From Vulcanimicrobiota bacterium (lineage in GTDB: Bacteria; Vulcanimicrobiota; Vulcanimicrobiia; Vulcanimicrobiales; Vulcanimicrobiaceae), in assembly GCA_027315245.1 (NCBI GenBank), contig DAHUYK010000129.1, positions 1 through 53,776 on the forward strand: a DNA stretch of 53,776 bases, given 5' to 3'. Positions 24,061 through 34,083 of this stretch are shown here, piece after piece. The notes beneath the pieces were generated by a model that did not search any database, was not told the origin of the DNA, and saw only the letters and a list, made by a program, of their open reading frames with translations. Made by a program: the position numbers and the translations under genes. The first letter of the stretch is position 1. Each line of letters opens with the position of its first letter.

Positions 24061-25502
24061 AGCACGGGCGCCGGCGCGCGGCGTGCGGCCTGCACGAGCG
24101 CCGCGGCCGTAGCGACCACGCCGAACCAGATCGGCGCTTTCACGAGCCAGATCGACCAGCCGTTCATGACCAAGTGCTTGCCGATGTATGCCGCCCACGA
24201 CGCCTGCGGGAGGCTCGCGGGCAATGGCACAAGCGGCGCGACCGCGATGCTGCCGGTTCCCGCTGCAACCGCGATCGCACCAATGATTGAGAGCACGATG
24301 ACGGCGACGAGGGCAACGCGCAATCCCCCGATCGTCTCGCGCGTCGTCGCGGCGCCGATCCAGCCCGAGACGAATGGTACGACGGCGAAGAAGCGCACGA
24401 TCGAGAAGACGTACAGTACTGGAACTGCGAGGCTCACCGCAGCGGCGACACGCACCGGCGAGGGTCGCTGCGTCGACAGCCACATCGCGGCTGGAATCGC
24501 AAGAGCGATGTGGTCGAGGTGCAAGAACGGGCCACCGACGACGGCGAACGCGGGCGCTGCAAGAAACGCAACCTCGGGCCGGGAGCGCGCAAATGCGCTT
24601 CGAGCGTAGAGGAACGCTACGCCCAGCATGACGATCCAGCAGATGCGGCCGCCGAGCACCGCAATGCTAGGCGTCGCTCCGATGCGGTAGAGTACCCAGG
24701 AAAGGCTGTACTGCAAGACGCTCGGTAACTCTGAGAGCAGGTGGGCGGGAAGCACGACACGGAGATACTCGACGTTCCCGGCCAAGCCGAGCACTGCGAA
24801 CGATAGCACGCCGAGCACGACTGCGGCCGCAATCGCCGGTATGGCGTAGCGGCGCCCGAGCGCGCACGCGGCGACGAAGACGGCGGCTCCGATCTGCGGC
24901 TCGGTGAACGTGAGCGCGACGCCAAGCGCGAGCGCCCACGGGATGCGCGAGCGCGCCGCCCACGCGCAGAGCGCGATGCCGAACAAAGCAATCGGTGGAA
25001 GTTCACCCACGGGGATGCAGACGGACAACAGCGTCAGCGAGAGCGCGACCCAGAGCACCCAGACGTCGCCTGCGCCCAGGCGCACGAAGAGCGCGACAGC
25101 GGCGGCAACGGCGGCGAGCAGCACCGCAAGCCACAGCGCACACGCTAGTGGAAACGGCAGCAACGAAAGCGGGACGAACGCCGCGATAACGTATCCGGGC
25201 AGCGGGGCAGGCAAGACTTCGCTGCGCTTCGTCACGAAAAGCGGGCGGGGCGCTCGTAAGGCTTCACACCGCGACATCGGCCCCGCTGCATACGGGTCGC
25301 CGCGTTGTGTGACTACGCGGCCGGCGCAGTAGAACGCTTTGAAGTCGCCCATGACGAAGTTGCCGTGCGCGCTGTTTGCGAAGGCGATGACGAGGGCGAG
25401 AACGACGAGCAGGAACGCCGCAGCCGGGCGAACCGCGTGTATCAGACGGTCTCCGGCGGGTGCGCGAACATCAAGCAGCGCCGGCAGTGAGCGTCGACGC
25501 AA
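24057..25502 (-). CDS. Polytopic membrane glycosyltransferase (GT87/DUF2029)
   Basis: A 481-residue protein with about 11-12 transmembrane helices. Near the N-terminus the acidic loop NFVMGDFKAFYCAGRVVTQRGDPYA is the classical GT87 signature (D-F-x-x-F-Y-x-A-G...G-x-x-x-Y), followed by PLPGYVIAAFVPLSLLPF. GT87 enzymes such as mycobacterial alpha-mannosyltransferases use polyprenyl-phosphate mannose. The best start is TTG 25502, inside the 3' end of the phosphatase gene; no ATG or GTG fits ahead of the first helix. Sugar and acceptor are unknown. Confidence 0.85.
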   Translation of the reverse strand: MRRRSLPALLDVRAPAGDRLIHAVRPAAAFLLVVLALVIAFANSAHGNFVMGDFKAFYCAGRVVTQRGDPYAAGPMSRCEALRAPRPLFVTKRSEVLPAPLPGYVIAAFVPLSLLPFPLACALWLAVLLAAVAAAVALFVRLGAGDVWVLWVALSLTLLSVCIPVGELPPIALFGIALCAWAARSRIPWALALGVALTFTEPQIGAAVFVAACALGRRYAIPAIAAAVVLGVLSFAVLGLAGNVEYLRVVLPAHLLSELPSVLQYSLSWVLYRIGATPSIAVLGGRICWIVMLGVAFLYARSAFARSRPEVAFLAAPAFAVVGGPFLHLDHIALAIPAAMWLSTQRPSPVRVAAAVSLAVPVLYVFSIVRFFAVVPFVSGWIGAATTRETIGGLRVALVAVIVLSIIGAIAVAAGTGSIAVAPLVPLPASLPQASWAAYIGKHLVMNGWSIWLVKAPIWFGVVATAAALVQAARRAPAPVL

Positions 25503-27420
25503 CGACGATGGGCAGCACGACGGTGACGCGGTTCCCCTCGCCGGTATGGACGACGTCGAAACGTTGGGCGAGCGCGCGAATCAAGAAGAGCCCGCGCCCG
25601 CTCTCCGCGAGCACGTCGGGCGGCTGAGAGCCGGTGCTCCGAAACGCCGCTCCACAATCATTCACGGTGAGCGTTGCCGCCTCCGCGCTCGTCTCGAGCA
25701 CGATCTCGGCACGTCCAGGCGTGTGACGCGCGACGTTACTGAGCAGCTCTCCGACGATCGCTTCGGCCGCGGCGAAATCGGACGACGGCATGGCGTGCTC
25801 GCCCAGATTCCAGAGCAGCGCCCGTCGAACGCGATGCGCGGCCGCCTCGTCCTTTGCATCGAGAATCCATCGCTGACGGCGAGGCTCGCCTCGCGCTGCG
25901 CTGAGATCGGTCACGCCGACGAACAGCACGGCGGCGTCGTCGCGCGGCGTGACTGTGGAGAAGACGGACGCTTGAATTTGCTCGGCAATGTTCCCGCCTG
26001 CCGAGAACGCCTCAGAGACGATCACGGATTCGAGCGTTGCCATGCCCATGTCGTAGTCGTGTTCCGCCTCCACCATGCCGTCCGTGTAGAGGACGAGCGC
26101 CGAACCAAGGCTTAAGGACGCCGTAAACGCCGTGAAGTCGAAGCGGCGGTTGATGCCCAGCGCAATGCCGCCGCCTGGAAGCAGCATCGCATCCCGCTCA
26201 GGCGACACGAGAAACGGTGGAGGGTGGCCCGCCATCGCATAACGCAGCTCGCCGCTGCTGCGGTCGAGCACGCCGAAGAATGCCGTGACCATACGATGAT
26301 TCTCCTGCGCACAGAGCGTGCGATTCACGCGGCGCAGAACCGACGCGGGGTCGGAGTCTTCTGCAGCGGCGATGCGAATCGCCTGACGAACGGCGCCCAT
26401 CGCGGTCGCGGCATCGAGGTCGTGCCCGGCGACGTCGCCTACCCCGATGGCAACCTTTCGGTCCGAGAGTGCAAAGACGTCGTACCAGTCGCCGCCGATT
26501 TCGGCGCTCTTGGCAGCCGGCGCATACGCCGCCTCGATGCGCAACCCCGGTATCACCGGCAGCTCCTGCGGCAAGAGCGCCTGCTGCAGCCTCGACGCGA
26601 CCTGGTGCTCGCGCTCGTATGCGCGCAGCAGTTCGTCTTTTTGCCCCAGCGCGCGACGGAGGCGCTGCGTCGTTTCGAAGAAGAGCCGATCCACGCGCCC
26701 GATCTCGTCGCCGCCCCCCATCGGTTCGACGTCGTCCCCGGCACCGAGCCGGCGCACGTTTGCAGCGAGGATCTCCAGACGCCGAACGAGGCGCATGCCA
26801 AAGCCCGTGATCGCGAGGAGCGTCGCTGCGATTCCCGCGACGCAGACGAGCAGCACCACGACGAGCGTCGCGCGCAGGCGGCGCGAGAACGGCGCAAGAT
26901 CGGCCAGTGCGAGCGTGCGCTCGTCCTGATCGAAAACTGCCTTCGTCGTTTCGATTTCAGTGCCGAGGCGCTTCACGGCCGGCGTCTGCGCGTAGGAACG
27001 CGCCGCTGCCTTGTCGCCACCGCGAACGAACGTGGCGTACCTTTCGATCACCGCCATCCCCTGCGCCATCGCAGCGGCGTAGCGTTGGGCTGGAGGCCGC
27101 AGCACCGGCTGGGTGTCGATCCCCGCCAAGAACCGCCGCTCCAGCGCCGGAAACCCATCAGCCGCTCGGCGATACGACGCGAGGCTCGCGCCGTCGTGCG
27201 ACTGCGTGTAATGCGTGATTTCGCGCGACGCGGCCGAAACCGTGGCGAGCAGCGCATCCGAGTTGCTCAGCGCCCGCGTCGCGACGCTCGACGCACTCGA
27301 GATGCGCTCCGCCTGACCCACGAGCCACGCGGAGAGCACCGCCAGGAGCACCAAGAAAAGGAGGGGCACCGCGCTCAGCAAGAGCGCCTGCATGCGAATC
27401 TGCGCGATTCGAGCCTGCAT
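25471..27420 (-). CDS. CHASE3-HAMP-PP2C(SpoIIE)-HATPase signalling phosphatase
   Basis: A 649-residue membrane protein: TM1 (11-34), a CHASE3-like sensor (40-180), TM2 (183-207), HAMP (208-262), a short coiled coil, a SpoIIE/RsbU PP2C domain (295-505; metal-site motifs GGDWYDVF and GVGDVAGHDLDAA, also LYTDGMVEA and TPRDDAAVL), and an RsbW-like histidine-kinase-type ATPase domain (525-640; GELLSNVARHTPG, ESGRGLFLI). Phosphatase and anti-sigma-like kinase in one chain suggests a self-contained partner-switch controlling an antagonist protein such as STAS. No STAS gene is near. The start is ATG 27420, divergent from the fatty-acid synthase gene 68 bases away. Confidence 0.88.
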   Translation of the reverse strand: MQARIAQIRMQALLLSAVPLLFLVLLAVLSAWLVGQAERISSASSVATRALSNSDALLATVSAASREITHYTQSHDGASLASYRRAADGFPALERRFLAGIDTQPVLRPPAQRYAAAMAQGMAVIERYATFVRGGDKAAARSYAQTPAVKRLGTEIETTKAVFDQDERTLALADLAPFSRRLRATLVVVLLVCVAGIAATLLAITGFGMRLVRRLEILAANVRRLGAGDDVEPMGGGDEIGRVDRLFFETTQRLRRALGQKDELLRAYEREHQVASRLQQALLPQELPVIPGLRIEAAYAPAAKSAEIGGDWYDVFALSDRKVAIGVGDVAGHDLDAATAMGAVRQAIRIAAAEDSDPASVLRRVNRTLCAQENHRMVTAFFGVLDRSSGELRYAMAGHPPPFLVSPERDAMLLPGGGIALGINRRFDFTAFTASLSLGSALVLYTDGMVEAEHDYDMGMATLESVIVSEAFSAGGNIAEQIQASVFSTVTPRDDAAVLFVGVTDLSAARGEPRRQRWILDAKDEAAAHRVRRALLWNLGEHAMPSSDFAAAEAIVGELLSNVARHTPGRAEIVLETSAEAATLTVNDCGAAFRSTGSQPPDVLAESGRGLFLIRALAQRFDVVHTGEGNRVTVVLPIVVASTLTAGAA

Positions 27421-27488
27421 GATTACGTGGCGCTTTTCGGCCAGCAAGGGAGGAGCGCCTTCGATGACTTCTAGGGAAGGAAGCAAGA

Positions 27489-28742
27489 ATGGATTCTTCG
27501 ATCTCAACTGCCAGAGAGGTCCTCGCTCAGCTCTTCGGCGCTCCGTCATCATGGAGCTTTGGGGTGCGCCTCTGGGACGGCACCCGCATCGAGGGCGGGG
27601 GCACCGCGTTTGTGCTCGTGGTTGCCGAGCCGAGTTCCCTGCGCGCGGCATTTTCGCGTCCGGTCGATCTCTCTGCGGGGCGTGCCTTTGCGGCCGGCCT
27701 GCTCGAATGCGAAGGCGACGTCGAGGCTGCCGTCGATACGCTGCTGCGAGCGACCCATGCGCTGGACGCGCAGCGCCTGCTCAAACTCTGGCTGCTGCTG
27801 CGCCGACTTCCGCGACCGCAGCCGCCGCACGTGCGGGAGGCACGGCTGCGCGGAAGCCTCCATTCGCGAGACCGCGATCTCGCAGCAATCGGCTTTCACT
27901 ACGATCAGCCGCTGTCATTCTACCGCGCGTTCCTCGACCGCAACCTCGTCTATTCGTGCGCGTACTACGATGACGGCGTCGATGCTCTGGAGGATGCGCA
28001 GACGGCAAAGCTCGACCACACGCTGCGCAAGCTGCGTCTGCGCGCGGGCGAACGGCTTCTCGACATCGGCTGCGGATGGGGTGCGCTCGTGATCCGCGCC
28101 GCGGAGCGTTTTGGTGCGCACGTCCTCGGCATCACGTTAAGCCGGACGCAATATGACGAAGGGAATCGCCGCATCGCGGCGGCCGGGCTCGAAGACCGCG
28201 CGCGTATCGAGTTGCGCGATTATCGCGACTTGGGTACCGAGGTCTTCGATAAGATTGCGAGCATCGGCATGTTCGAGCACGTCGGACGGTCGCGCTTCGC
28301 ACAGTATTTCAAGAGCGCCTATCGCGCGCTGCGGCCAGGCGGGCTCTTTCTCAATCATGCGATTGCCGCCGAAGGCAACGATTCGCGTGGCCGTATTCCG
28401 GGCTTCATGGAGCGCTTTGTCTTTCCTGACGGCGAACTCGTGCGGATCGCGGAGGCACTCGGAGCCGCTCAGGATGCCGGCTTCGAAGTGCGCGACGTCG
28501 AAAACCTGCGCGAACACTATGTGCGCACGCTGCGCGCGTGGGTCTCAAACCTCGAGCGCAACCGCGATATAGCGATTGCCGCCGCCGGGGAACAGAGCTA
28601 TCGAATATGGCGGCTCTACATGGCGGGCAGCGCGCAGGGATTTCGCACGCGACGCGTCGCCGTCTACCAATCACTGCTCACGCGAGAACGCGAAGCCGGT
28701 AGCGCAGGAGTTCCCGCCACGCGGCGGGACCTGTACGCGTGA
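27489..28742 (+). CDS. Cyclopropane-fatty-acyl-phospholipid synthase family methyltransferase
   Basis: A 417-residue protein. The SAM site is LLDIGCGWGALVI; GFHYDQPLSFYRAFLD, YSCAYYDDGVDALEDAQTAKLD and KIASIGMFEHVG are diagnostic of the CfaS family. It adds a methylene or methyl group across a lipid double bond at the membrane. The N-terminal lipid-binding domain (WSFGVRLWDGTRIE) is present. Its TGA overlaps the GTG start of the following oxidoreductase (GTGA), so the two are coupled. Confidence 0.92.
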   Translation: MDSSISTAREVLAQLFGAPSSWSFGVRLWDGTRIEGGGTAFVLVVAEPSSLRAAFSRPVDLSAGRAFAAGLLECEGDVEAAVDTLLRATHALDAQRLLKLWLLLRRLPRPQPPHVREARLRGSLHSRDRDLAAIGFHYDQPLSFYRAFLDRNLVYSCAYYDDGVDALEDAQTAKLDHTLRKLRLRAGERLLDIGCGWGALVIRAAERFGAHVLGITLSRTQYDEGNRRIAAAGLEDRARIELRDYRDLGTEVFDKIASIGMFEHVGRSRFAQYFKSAYRALRPGGLFLNHAIAAEGNDSRGRIPGFMERFVFPDGELVRIAEALGAAQDAGFEVRDVENLREHYVRTLRAWVSNLERNRDIAIAAAGEQSYRIWRLYMAGSAQGFRTRRVAVYQSLLTREREAGSAGVPATRRDLYA

Positions 28743-29839
28743 GTCATCTCTTCACTCCCATCACGCTACGCGACCTCACCGTCGAGAATCGTATCGTCGT
28801 CTCGCCGATGTGTCAGTACTCGTGTCAAGACGGCAGCGCAAACGACTGGCACCTCGTGAATCTGGGGCATCTCGCCCTCAGCGGGCCGGGCCTCGTATTC
28901 TTCGAAGCGACCCACGTCAGCCCAGAGGGGCGCATCACGGATCGCGACCTCGGGTTGTACAGCGACGAGAACGAAGCGGGGATGGAGCGAGTCGTGCGCT
29001 TTCTCCGGCAATGGACGCGCAGCAAGGTGGGCGTGCAGCTTGCGCACGCAGGGCGCAAGGGTTCCACGCTGCCGCCATGGGAGGGAGGCGGCCCGGCTGC
29101 GGCCGCGCGCGCGTACCCAACCGTAGCGCCGAGTGCGCTTGCGTACGACGACGGCTGGCAGATTCCGCATGCGCTCGACGAGGCGGGCTTAGAAAAGGTT
29201 CGGTCGGATTTCGTTGCCGCAACGCGGCGGGCACAACGGCTTGACGTCGACGTCATCGAACTGCACTTTGCGCACGGCTATCTGGCGCACCAGTTTCTCT
29301 CACCGCTTTCGAACCACCGCACCGACGTGTACGGCACGAGCCTCGAAGGCCGCTTGCGCTTTCCGCTCGAGCTCTTCGATGCGGTGCGCGCGGCGTGGCC
29401 GCAGTCCAAGCCCCTCGGCGTTCGCATCTCGGCAACCGACTGGGTCGACGGCGGTTGGGACATCGGCGCATCGATCTCCTTCGTCGCCGCCCTCGGAGAG
29501 CGCGGCTGCGACTTCGTCGACGTTTCGAGCGGTGGTCTTTCGCCAAAGCAGCGCATCGAAACCGGCCCGGGCTACCAGGTGCCGTTCTCGGCGCGCATCA
29601 AACGTGAAACGGCAATGCCGACGATCGCCATCGGCGCCATCACCGACGCGGAACACGCCGAGCGCATCGTCGCGCAGGGCGATGCAGACCTCGTAGCGCT
29701 CGCACGCGGCTTCCTTCGATTTCCGCGCTGGACGTGGGATGCAGCCGACGCACTCGGCGGCAACGGCTTTGTGCCGAATCAGTACCTGCGAGGACGGCGT
29801 ACGACGCGCGTCGGCGACGCAGCGAAGCGGGTAGGATAA
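28739..29839 (+). CDS. NADH:flavin oxidoreductase, old yellow enzyme (YqjM-like)
   Basis: A 366-residue TIM-barrel flavoprotein. The N-terminal VVSPMCQYSCQDG contains the YqjM-class cysteine near the flavin; the substrate-binding histidines are in IELHFAHGYLAHQFLSPLSN, followed by RTDVYGTSLEGR, and the FMN phosphate site is near GFLRFPRW. Such enzymes reduce activated C=C bonds with NAD(P)H. The physiological substrate is unknown; coupling to the CFA synthase suggests lipid or detoxification chemistry (inference). The start is GTG 28739. Confidence 0.92.
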   Translation: MSHLFTPITLRDLTVENRIVVSPMCQYSCQDGSANDWHLVNLGHLALSGPGLVFFEATHVSPEGRITDRDLGLYSDENEAGMERVVRFLRQWTRSKVGVQLAHAGRKGSTLPPWEGGGPAAAARAYPTVAPSALAYDDGWQIPHALDEAGLEKVRSDFVAATRRAQRLDVDVIELHFAHGYLAHQFLSPLSNHRTDVYGTSLEGRLRFPLELFDAVRAAWPQSKPLGVRISATDWVDGGWDIGASISFVAALGERGCDFVDVSSGGLSPKQRIETGPGYQVPFSARIKRETAMPTIAIGAITDAEHAERIVAQGDADLVALARGFLRFPRWTWDAADALGGNGFVPNQYLRGRRTTRVGDAAKRVG

Positions 29840-29842
29840 GCC

Positions 29843-31801
29843 GTGGCACAACAATCGCCCGGCGCTCCGCCCAAGCCTCCGACGGAGCCGCGCCCTCGTT
29901 CCCCCTGGGGATCACTGTGGTGGGTGATCTTTGCCGTTCTTCTCGCGTGGAACTTCTTCGTGTTCTTCACGCCGCACGTCCAGACGCCGGCAATCGCGTA
30001 CTCGACGTTTCTCGCACAAGTGCGCGCCGGCAACGTTGGCGCGGTGCACATCACGGGCGATCAGATCGCCGGAGCATACGTGCACCCGTACGCCCAACCC
30101 GTATCCGTCGTCCGTCACATCGATGCCATCTCGCAGCCTTCACCGGCTCCGAGCCCAAGCCCGCAGCCCAAGAGCGCAACGTTCCAGACGACGTTCCCCG
30201 CGACGCAAGGCGACCGCGGTCTTCTCCCGCTGCTCGAGCGCCATCGCGTGGTCGTCGAGGTTTCGACGACGACGACACCGTGGTTTTGGCAACTGCTCGG
30301 AAGTTGGGTCCCCGCGCTTCTCCTCTTCGGCGTCTTTTTCTGGCTCATCTCCAACGCAGCGCGAGGGCAGTCGGGGCTCATGAGCAGCTTCGGACGTGCC
30401 CGTGCTCGCCGGTATACGAGCGGATTGCAGAAGGTGACCTTCGACGATGTCGCATCCGCGAACGAAGCCAAGGCCGAGCTTCGAGAGGAGGTCGACTTTC
30501 TGCGTCATCCGCAGAAGTATCGAGAGATCGGTGCGCGCATTCCGCGTGGCGTGCTCCTCGTCGGGCCTCCGGGAACGGGCAAGACGCTCCTCGCGCGTGC
30601 GGTTGCGGGCGAAGCGGGCGCACCGTTTCTCAGCCTCAACGCTTCGGAGTTCGTCGAAATGTTCGTCGGCGTGGGAGCGAGCCGCGTGCGAGACCTCTTC
30701 AATCAAGCGAAAGCCGTCGCGCCGGCGATCGTCTTCATCGACGAACTCGACGCCGTCGGGCGCCGGCGCGGGGCGGGTATCGGAACCGTCAACGACGAGC
30801 GCGAACAGACACTCAATCAGCTTCTTGCGGAGCTCGACGGCTTCGATCCACGCTACGACATCATTATTCTCGCTGCGACAAACCGTCCCGACGTGCTCGA
30901 TCCCGCGTTGCTGCGCCCCGGCCGCTTCGATCGCGAAGTCGTCGTCGATCTGCCCGACCGGCCCGGGCGAGAAGGCATCCTACAGATTCACACGCGCGGC
31001 CTCAAACTGGCGCCGGACGTAGACCTCGCAGCGATAGCGGCAGCGACGATCGGACTCAGCGGAGCAGACCTAGCAAACCTCTGCAACGAAGCGGCGCTCA
31101 TCGCCGCGGGCAACGATCGGGGCACCGTCATGCAAGCAGACTTTGGGGAAGCGCACGACAAAATCCGACTTGGCGTCGCACATCCGCATCTCGTCGATGA
31201 ACAAGAGCGCCGCATCGTCGCGTATCACGAGTCGGGACACGCGCTCGTCGCGTGGAGCACGCCTGCGGCGGACTCGGTGCAAAAGGTCTCGATCGTGCCT
31301 CGCGGGCGCACGCTCGGGCAGACCGAGCAGATACCAGGCGAGGAGCGCCATAATCTGAGCCGCGCATACCTCAGTTCGAAACTCGACGTGCTCTTGGGCG
31401 GCCGAACCGCAGAGGAGGTTGCGCTCGCAGAGGTCTCGACCGGTGCGGAAAGTGACCTCGTGCAGGCGACCGCACTCGCGCGGCGGATGGTCACGCGCTG
31501 GGGTATGGGCGATGTTGGGCTCATGGCCTTTCGCGCCGACGAGCAGCAGCCGTTTCTCGGATACGAGATGTCGCAAGGCCGCGATTACAGTGAAGCGACG
31601 GCGGCTCGGATCGATGGCGAAGTCGAGCGCCTTCTCGCCGAAGCGCACGAGCGCGTCCACGCCATTCTCTCCGGCGCACGTCAGAAACTCGAAACGCTCG
31701 TAGAAGCGCTCCTGCGCGAGGAGACCCTCGATGCAACAGCGCTCACGACGATCTTGGGCCCCCCGGCAGAGCGCAAACCGTCACCTAACCTCGTGCAGTA
31801 G
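29843..31801 (+). CDS. ftsH: ATP-dependent zinc metalloprotease FtsH
   Basis: A 652-residue membrane protease: TM1 (25-43), an external domain (44-150) with a Pro/Ser-rich insert ([11 protein letters not shown]), TM2 (152-170), AAA+ domain with Walker A GPPGTGKT (241-248), Walker B IVFIDELD (296-303) and the [21 protein letters not shown], then the peptidase with HESGH (462-466) and third zinc ligand Asp538 in ESDLVQAT. It degrades unfolded and membrane proteins. HESGH instead of HEAGH and DELD instead of DEID are conservative changes. The GTG start follows the previous stop by three bases. Confidence 0.96.
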   Translation: MAQQSPGAPPKPPTEPRPRSPWGSLWWVIFAVLLAWNFFVFFTPHVQTPAIAYSTFLAQVRAGNVGAVHITGDQIAGAYVHPYAQPVSVVRHIDAISQPSPAPSPSPQPKSATFQTTFPATQGDRGLLPLLERHRVVVEVSTTTTPWFWQLLGSWVPALLLFGVFFWLISNAARGQSGLMSSFGRARARRYTSGLQKVTFDDVASANEAKAELREEVDFLRHPQKYREIGARIPRGVLLVGPPGTGKTLLARAVAGEAGAPFLSLNASEFVEMFVGVGASRVRDLFNQAKAVAPAIVFIDELDAVGRRRGAGIGTVNDEREQTLNQLLAELDGFDPRYDIIILAATNRPDVLDPALLRPGRFDREVVVDLPDRPGREGILQIHTRGLKLAPDVDLAAIAAATIGLSGADLANLCNEAALIAAGNDRGTVMQADFGEAHDKIRLGVAHPHLVDEQERRIVAYHESGHALVAWSTPAADSVQKVSIVPRGRTLGQTEQIPGEERHNLSRAYLSSKLDVLLGGRTAEEVALAEVSTGAESDLVQATALARRMVTRWGMGDVGLMAFRADEQQPFLGYEMSQGRDYSEATAARIDGEVERLLAEAHERVHAILSGARQKLETLVEALLREETLDATALTTILGPPAERKPSPNLVQ

Positions 31802-31911
31802 TCCGAACTCCGCGGCACGGCAACGACGCGAGGACTCTTTACGCACTCTTGATGCCTGAACGTTCTCGCGCTGTGGCCGCCTAACGAGCTCGCGCCGTAC
31901 ACTAGAGCGGG

Positions 31912-33885
31912 GTGGCAATGAAGAGACTCGCAACGCTCAACCGGCTCTTCACGACGTTGATTTTCGTCATCGTTGGGAGCCTCACGTGCTACGGTTACGG
32001 TTCGCTCGTCCTCGACGCGTCGGTCGGCCGGAATGTGCAAGAGCAGTTCGCGCTGTACGACACGTATCGCAATCTCGACGATCGTTCGTTGAGCGGCGAG
32101 GTCCATGCGAACGTCGCATGGGCCGCACAGCCGACGAATGCCGCCTGGGCGCGCGCGCTTGCCACGCAACGCGCGTTCGACGCCTCGATCGCCTCACTGC
32201 GTCTGCGGGCTCCGCGCGGCGATCGAACGGCGATTGCCGCGCTGACCGACGCGCACCGCCGCGCTGTTGCTGCGGCCCGGCGCGTCATGGCGCTGCTCGC
32301 AGCGAAGCAAAGCACCGCCGCCAAGCGCGTCTACGACGGCAGCGTCCTTCCGTCGTATGAAGCATTGAGTCTTCGCATTGAGGAAGCCGCACACGTGCAC
32401 GGCGCCCGGGCGAACGTGCTCGCGACGCGATGGGGCTCGCTTGAACGGCGTCTGCAGTTCGCAATGCTCGGTTTGGGCGTGCTCGGACTCGTCGTACTCA
32501 CAGGGCTGACGTTTACGCTGCGCGCCTATCGTGCGCGTGCCGATGAAGCGACGGAGCGCGAACTGGAGCGGCTCGAGCGCGCAGCGCTCACTGACAGCCT
32601 CACGTCGCTCGGGAATCATCGTGCGTTTCGCGAGGACTTGCTCAAGGAGATTGCGCGTGCGCGAAGATACGGGCAGGCGCTTACGCTCGTCTTATTCGAC
32701 GTCGACGATTTCAAGACACTCAACGATGCTCGGGGCCATGCCCACGGCGACGCCGTGCTCGTCGACACTGCAAACACGCTCGCACACACGCGCCGCGAAG
32801 ACCGGTCGTATCGCATCGGCGGTGACGAGTTCGCGACGCTTCTCGTCGCAGCCAGCCATCATCGCGCGAAGATCATTCTCGACCGGTTACGCGAACGGCT
32901 GCGCCAGCGGCTCGGCAATGCAACGGTCTCCATTGGGTTCTGCGAGCTCGAGGGTGGATTCGACGAGCACGACCTCTACGAGCGCGCTGATGCGGCGCTG
33001 TACGCCGCCAAGCGCAACGGGCGCGACATGACGGTGGACTTTGCTGCCATCCGCGAGCACACGACGATCTTTCCGGTTCGAAAGGCCATTGCGTTGCAAC
33101 ACCTCTTGGAGCAGCGGGGCGTTGCGGTCCATTTTCAACCGATCTGGAGTCTAGCCTCACACGAGGTTCTCGGGTTCGAGGCGCTTGCACGACCGAATCC
33201 CCGGTTCGGCTTGGCAGGGCCGCACGAAGCGTTCGACATCGCCGAACGGCAACGGCGCGTTGCCGACCTCGACCGTCTCTGCGTCGAGCGGGCGTTCGAA
33301 GCTGCTGCGGGGCTTTCCGACAGACACGCGCTCTTCGTCAATCTCACCCCGGAGACGCTGGGGCAGCCGGATTTTCAGGCGCGCCGCCTTGCCGCCGCCG
33401 CGCGAGAACACGGCATTGCACCGCAGCAACTCGTCATCGAACTCACCGAACGGCGTATTACGGACACGAACGAGATGCTGCACCACGTCGCCGAGCTGCG
33501 CGAACTGGGTATGCTCATCGCGCTCGACGACACCGGGGCAGGCTTCTCCGGGCTCGAGATTCTCACGAAGTTCAGTTTCGACTACGTCAAGATCGACCGC
33601 TCGGTGGTCGTCGAAGCGATGGTGCACCGGCGCGCTTCCGGCGTGCTCGCCGGCATTATCTCCATCGCGCAGCAAGCGGGAAGTTTCGTCATCGCAGAGG
33701 GTATCGAGACGCCGCAACAGCTCTCGTTCTTGCACCGGCTCGCGCAAGGCGGCCAGGGACCGAGCGGCGTGCAAGGCTTTCTCTTAGGACGCCCACAGGC
33801 CGTCGCACCTAAGGACACTGCATTCGCGAGCTACCGTCGCCTACTTACGAAGCCTCTCACGCAGAGCGAGAGCGCCGCGAGCTAA
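31912..33885 (+). CDS. Membrane GGDEF-EAL cyclic-di-GMP enzyme
   Basis: A 657-residue protein: TM1 (10-35), a helical extracytoplasmic sensor (40-178, four-helix-bundle type), TM2 (183-203), GGDEF domain (about 225-375) and EAL domain (about 390-640). The active-site GGDEF (303-307) is intact and an RxxD inhibitory site (R294-D297) is present. The EAL domain keeps EAL (423-425), VNLTPETL, IELTE, ALDDTGAG, VKIDRS and IAEGIE, so both synthesis and breakdown of c-di-GMP are possible. The start may be GTG 31912 or ATG 31918 (MKRLATL), the latter preceded by a purine-rich GCGGGGTGG. The 110 bases upstream hold no gene. Confidence 0.92.
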   Translation: MAMKRLATLNRLFTTLIFVIVGSLTCYGYGSLVLDASVGRNVQEQFALYDTYRNLDDRSLSGEVHANVAWAAQPTNAAWARALATQRAFDASIASLRLRAPRGDRTAIAALTDAHRRAVAAARRVMALLAAKQSTAAKRVYDGSVLPSYEALSLRIEEAAHVHGARANVLATRWGSLERRLQFAMLGLGVLGLVVLTGLTFTLRAYRARADEATERELERLERAALTDSLTSLGNHRAFREDLLKEIARARRYGQALTLVLFDVDDFKTLNDARGHAHGDAVLVDTANTLAHTRREDRSYRIGGDEFATLLVAASHHRAKIILDRLRERLRQRLGNATVSIGFCELEGGFDEHDLYERADAALYAAKRNGRDMTVDFAAIREHTTIFPVRKAIALQHLLEQRGVAVHFQPIWSLASHEVLGFEALARPNPRFGLAGPHEAFDIAERQRRVADLDRLCVERAFEAAAGLSDRHALFVNLTPETLGQPDFQARRLAAAAREHGIAPQQLVIELTERRITDTNEMLHHVAELRELGMLIALDDTGAGFSGLEILTKFSFDYVKIDRSVVVEAMVHRRASGVLAGIISIAQQAGSFVIAEGIETPQQLSFLHRLAQGGQGPSGVQGFLLGRPQAVAPKDTAFASYRRLLTKPLTQSESAAS

Positions 33886-33895
33886 CGAAGAGGCG

Positions 33896-33970
33896 TGGAG
33901 CCGTCGGCGGGGATTGAACCCGCGGTCTCGTCCTTACCAAGGACGTGCTTTACCACTAAGCTACGACGGC
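33896..33970 (-). tRNA. tRNA-Thr (GGT)
   Basis: A 75-base cloverleaf on the minus strand: acceptor GCCGTCG/CGACGGC, anticodon stem CGTCC/GGACG, loop TTGGTAA (anticodon GGT), T arm GCGGG-TTCAATC-CCCGC, encoded CCA. It is the last member of the Thr-Tyr-Gly-Thr series. Confidence 0.97.
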
Positions 33971-34083
33971 AGATCGCCACTTTTACGGGCGCAGCGCGCC
34001 CTTCGCCTCCTCGCGCCGCAGGCGGCCGGTTTGCCTTGCCGAACCCAAGCCATACGAGAACTCGCCTGTGGGGGCTTCGGGCC

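Noticed and set aside
33895-34083. N-terminal extension of the secreted protein through tRNA-Thr
   Set aside because: It would translate the tRNA gene antisense; ATG 34084 gives a proper signal peptide.
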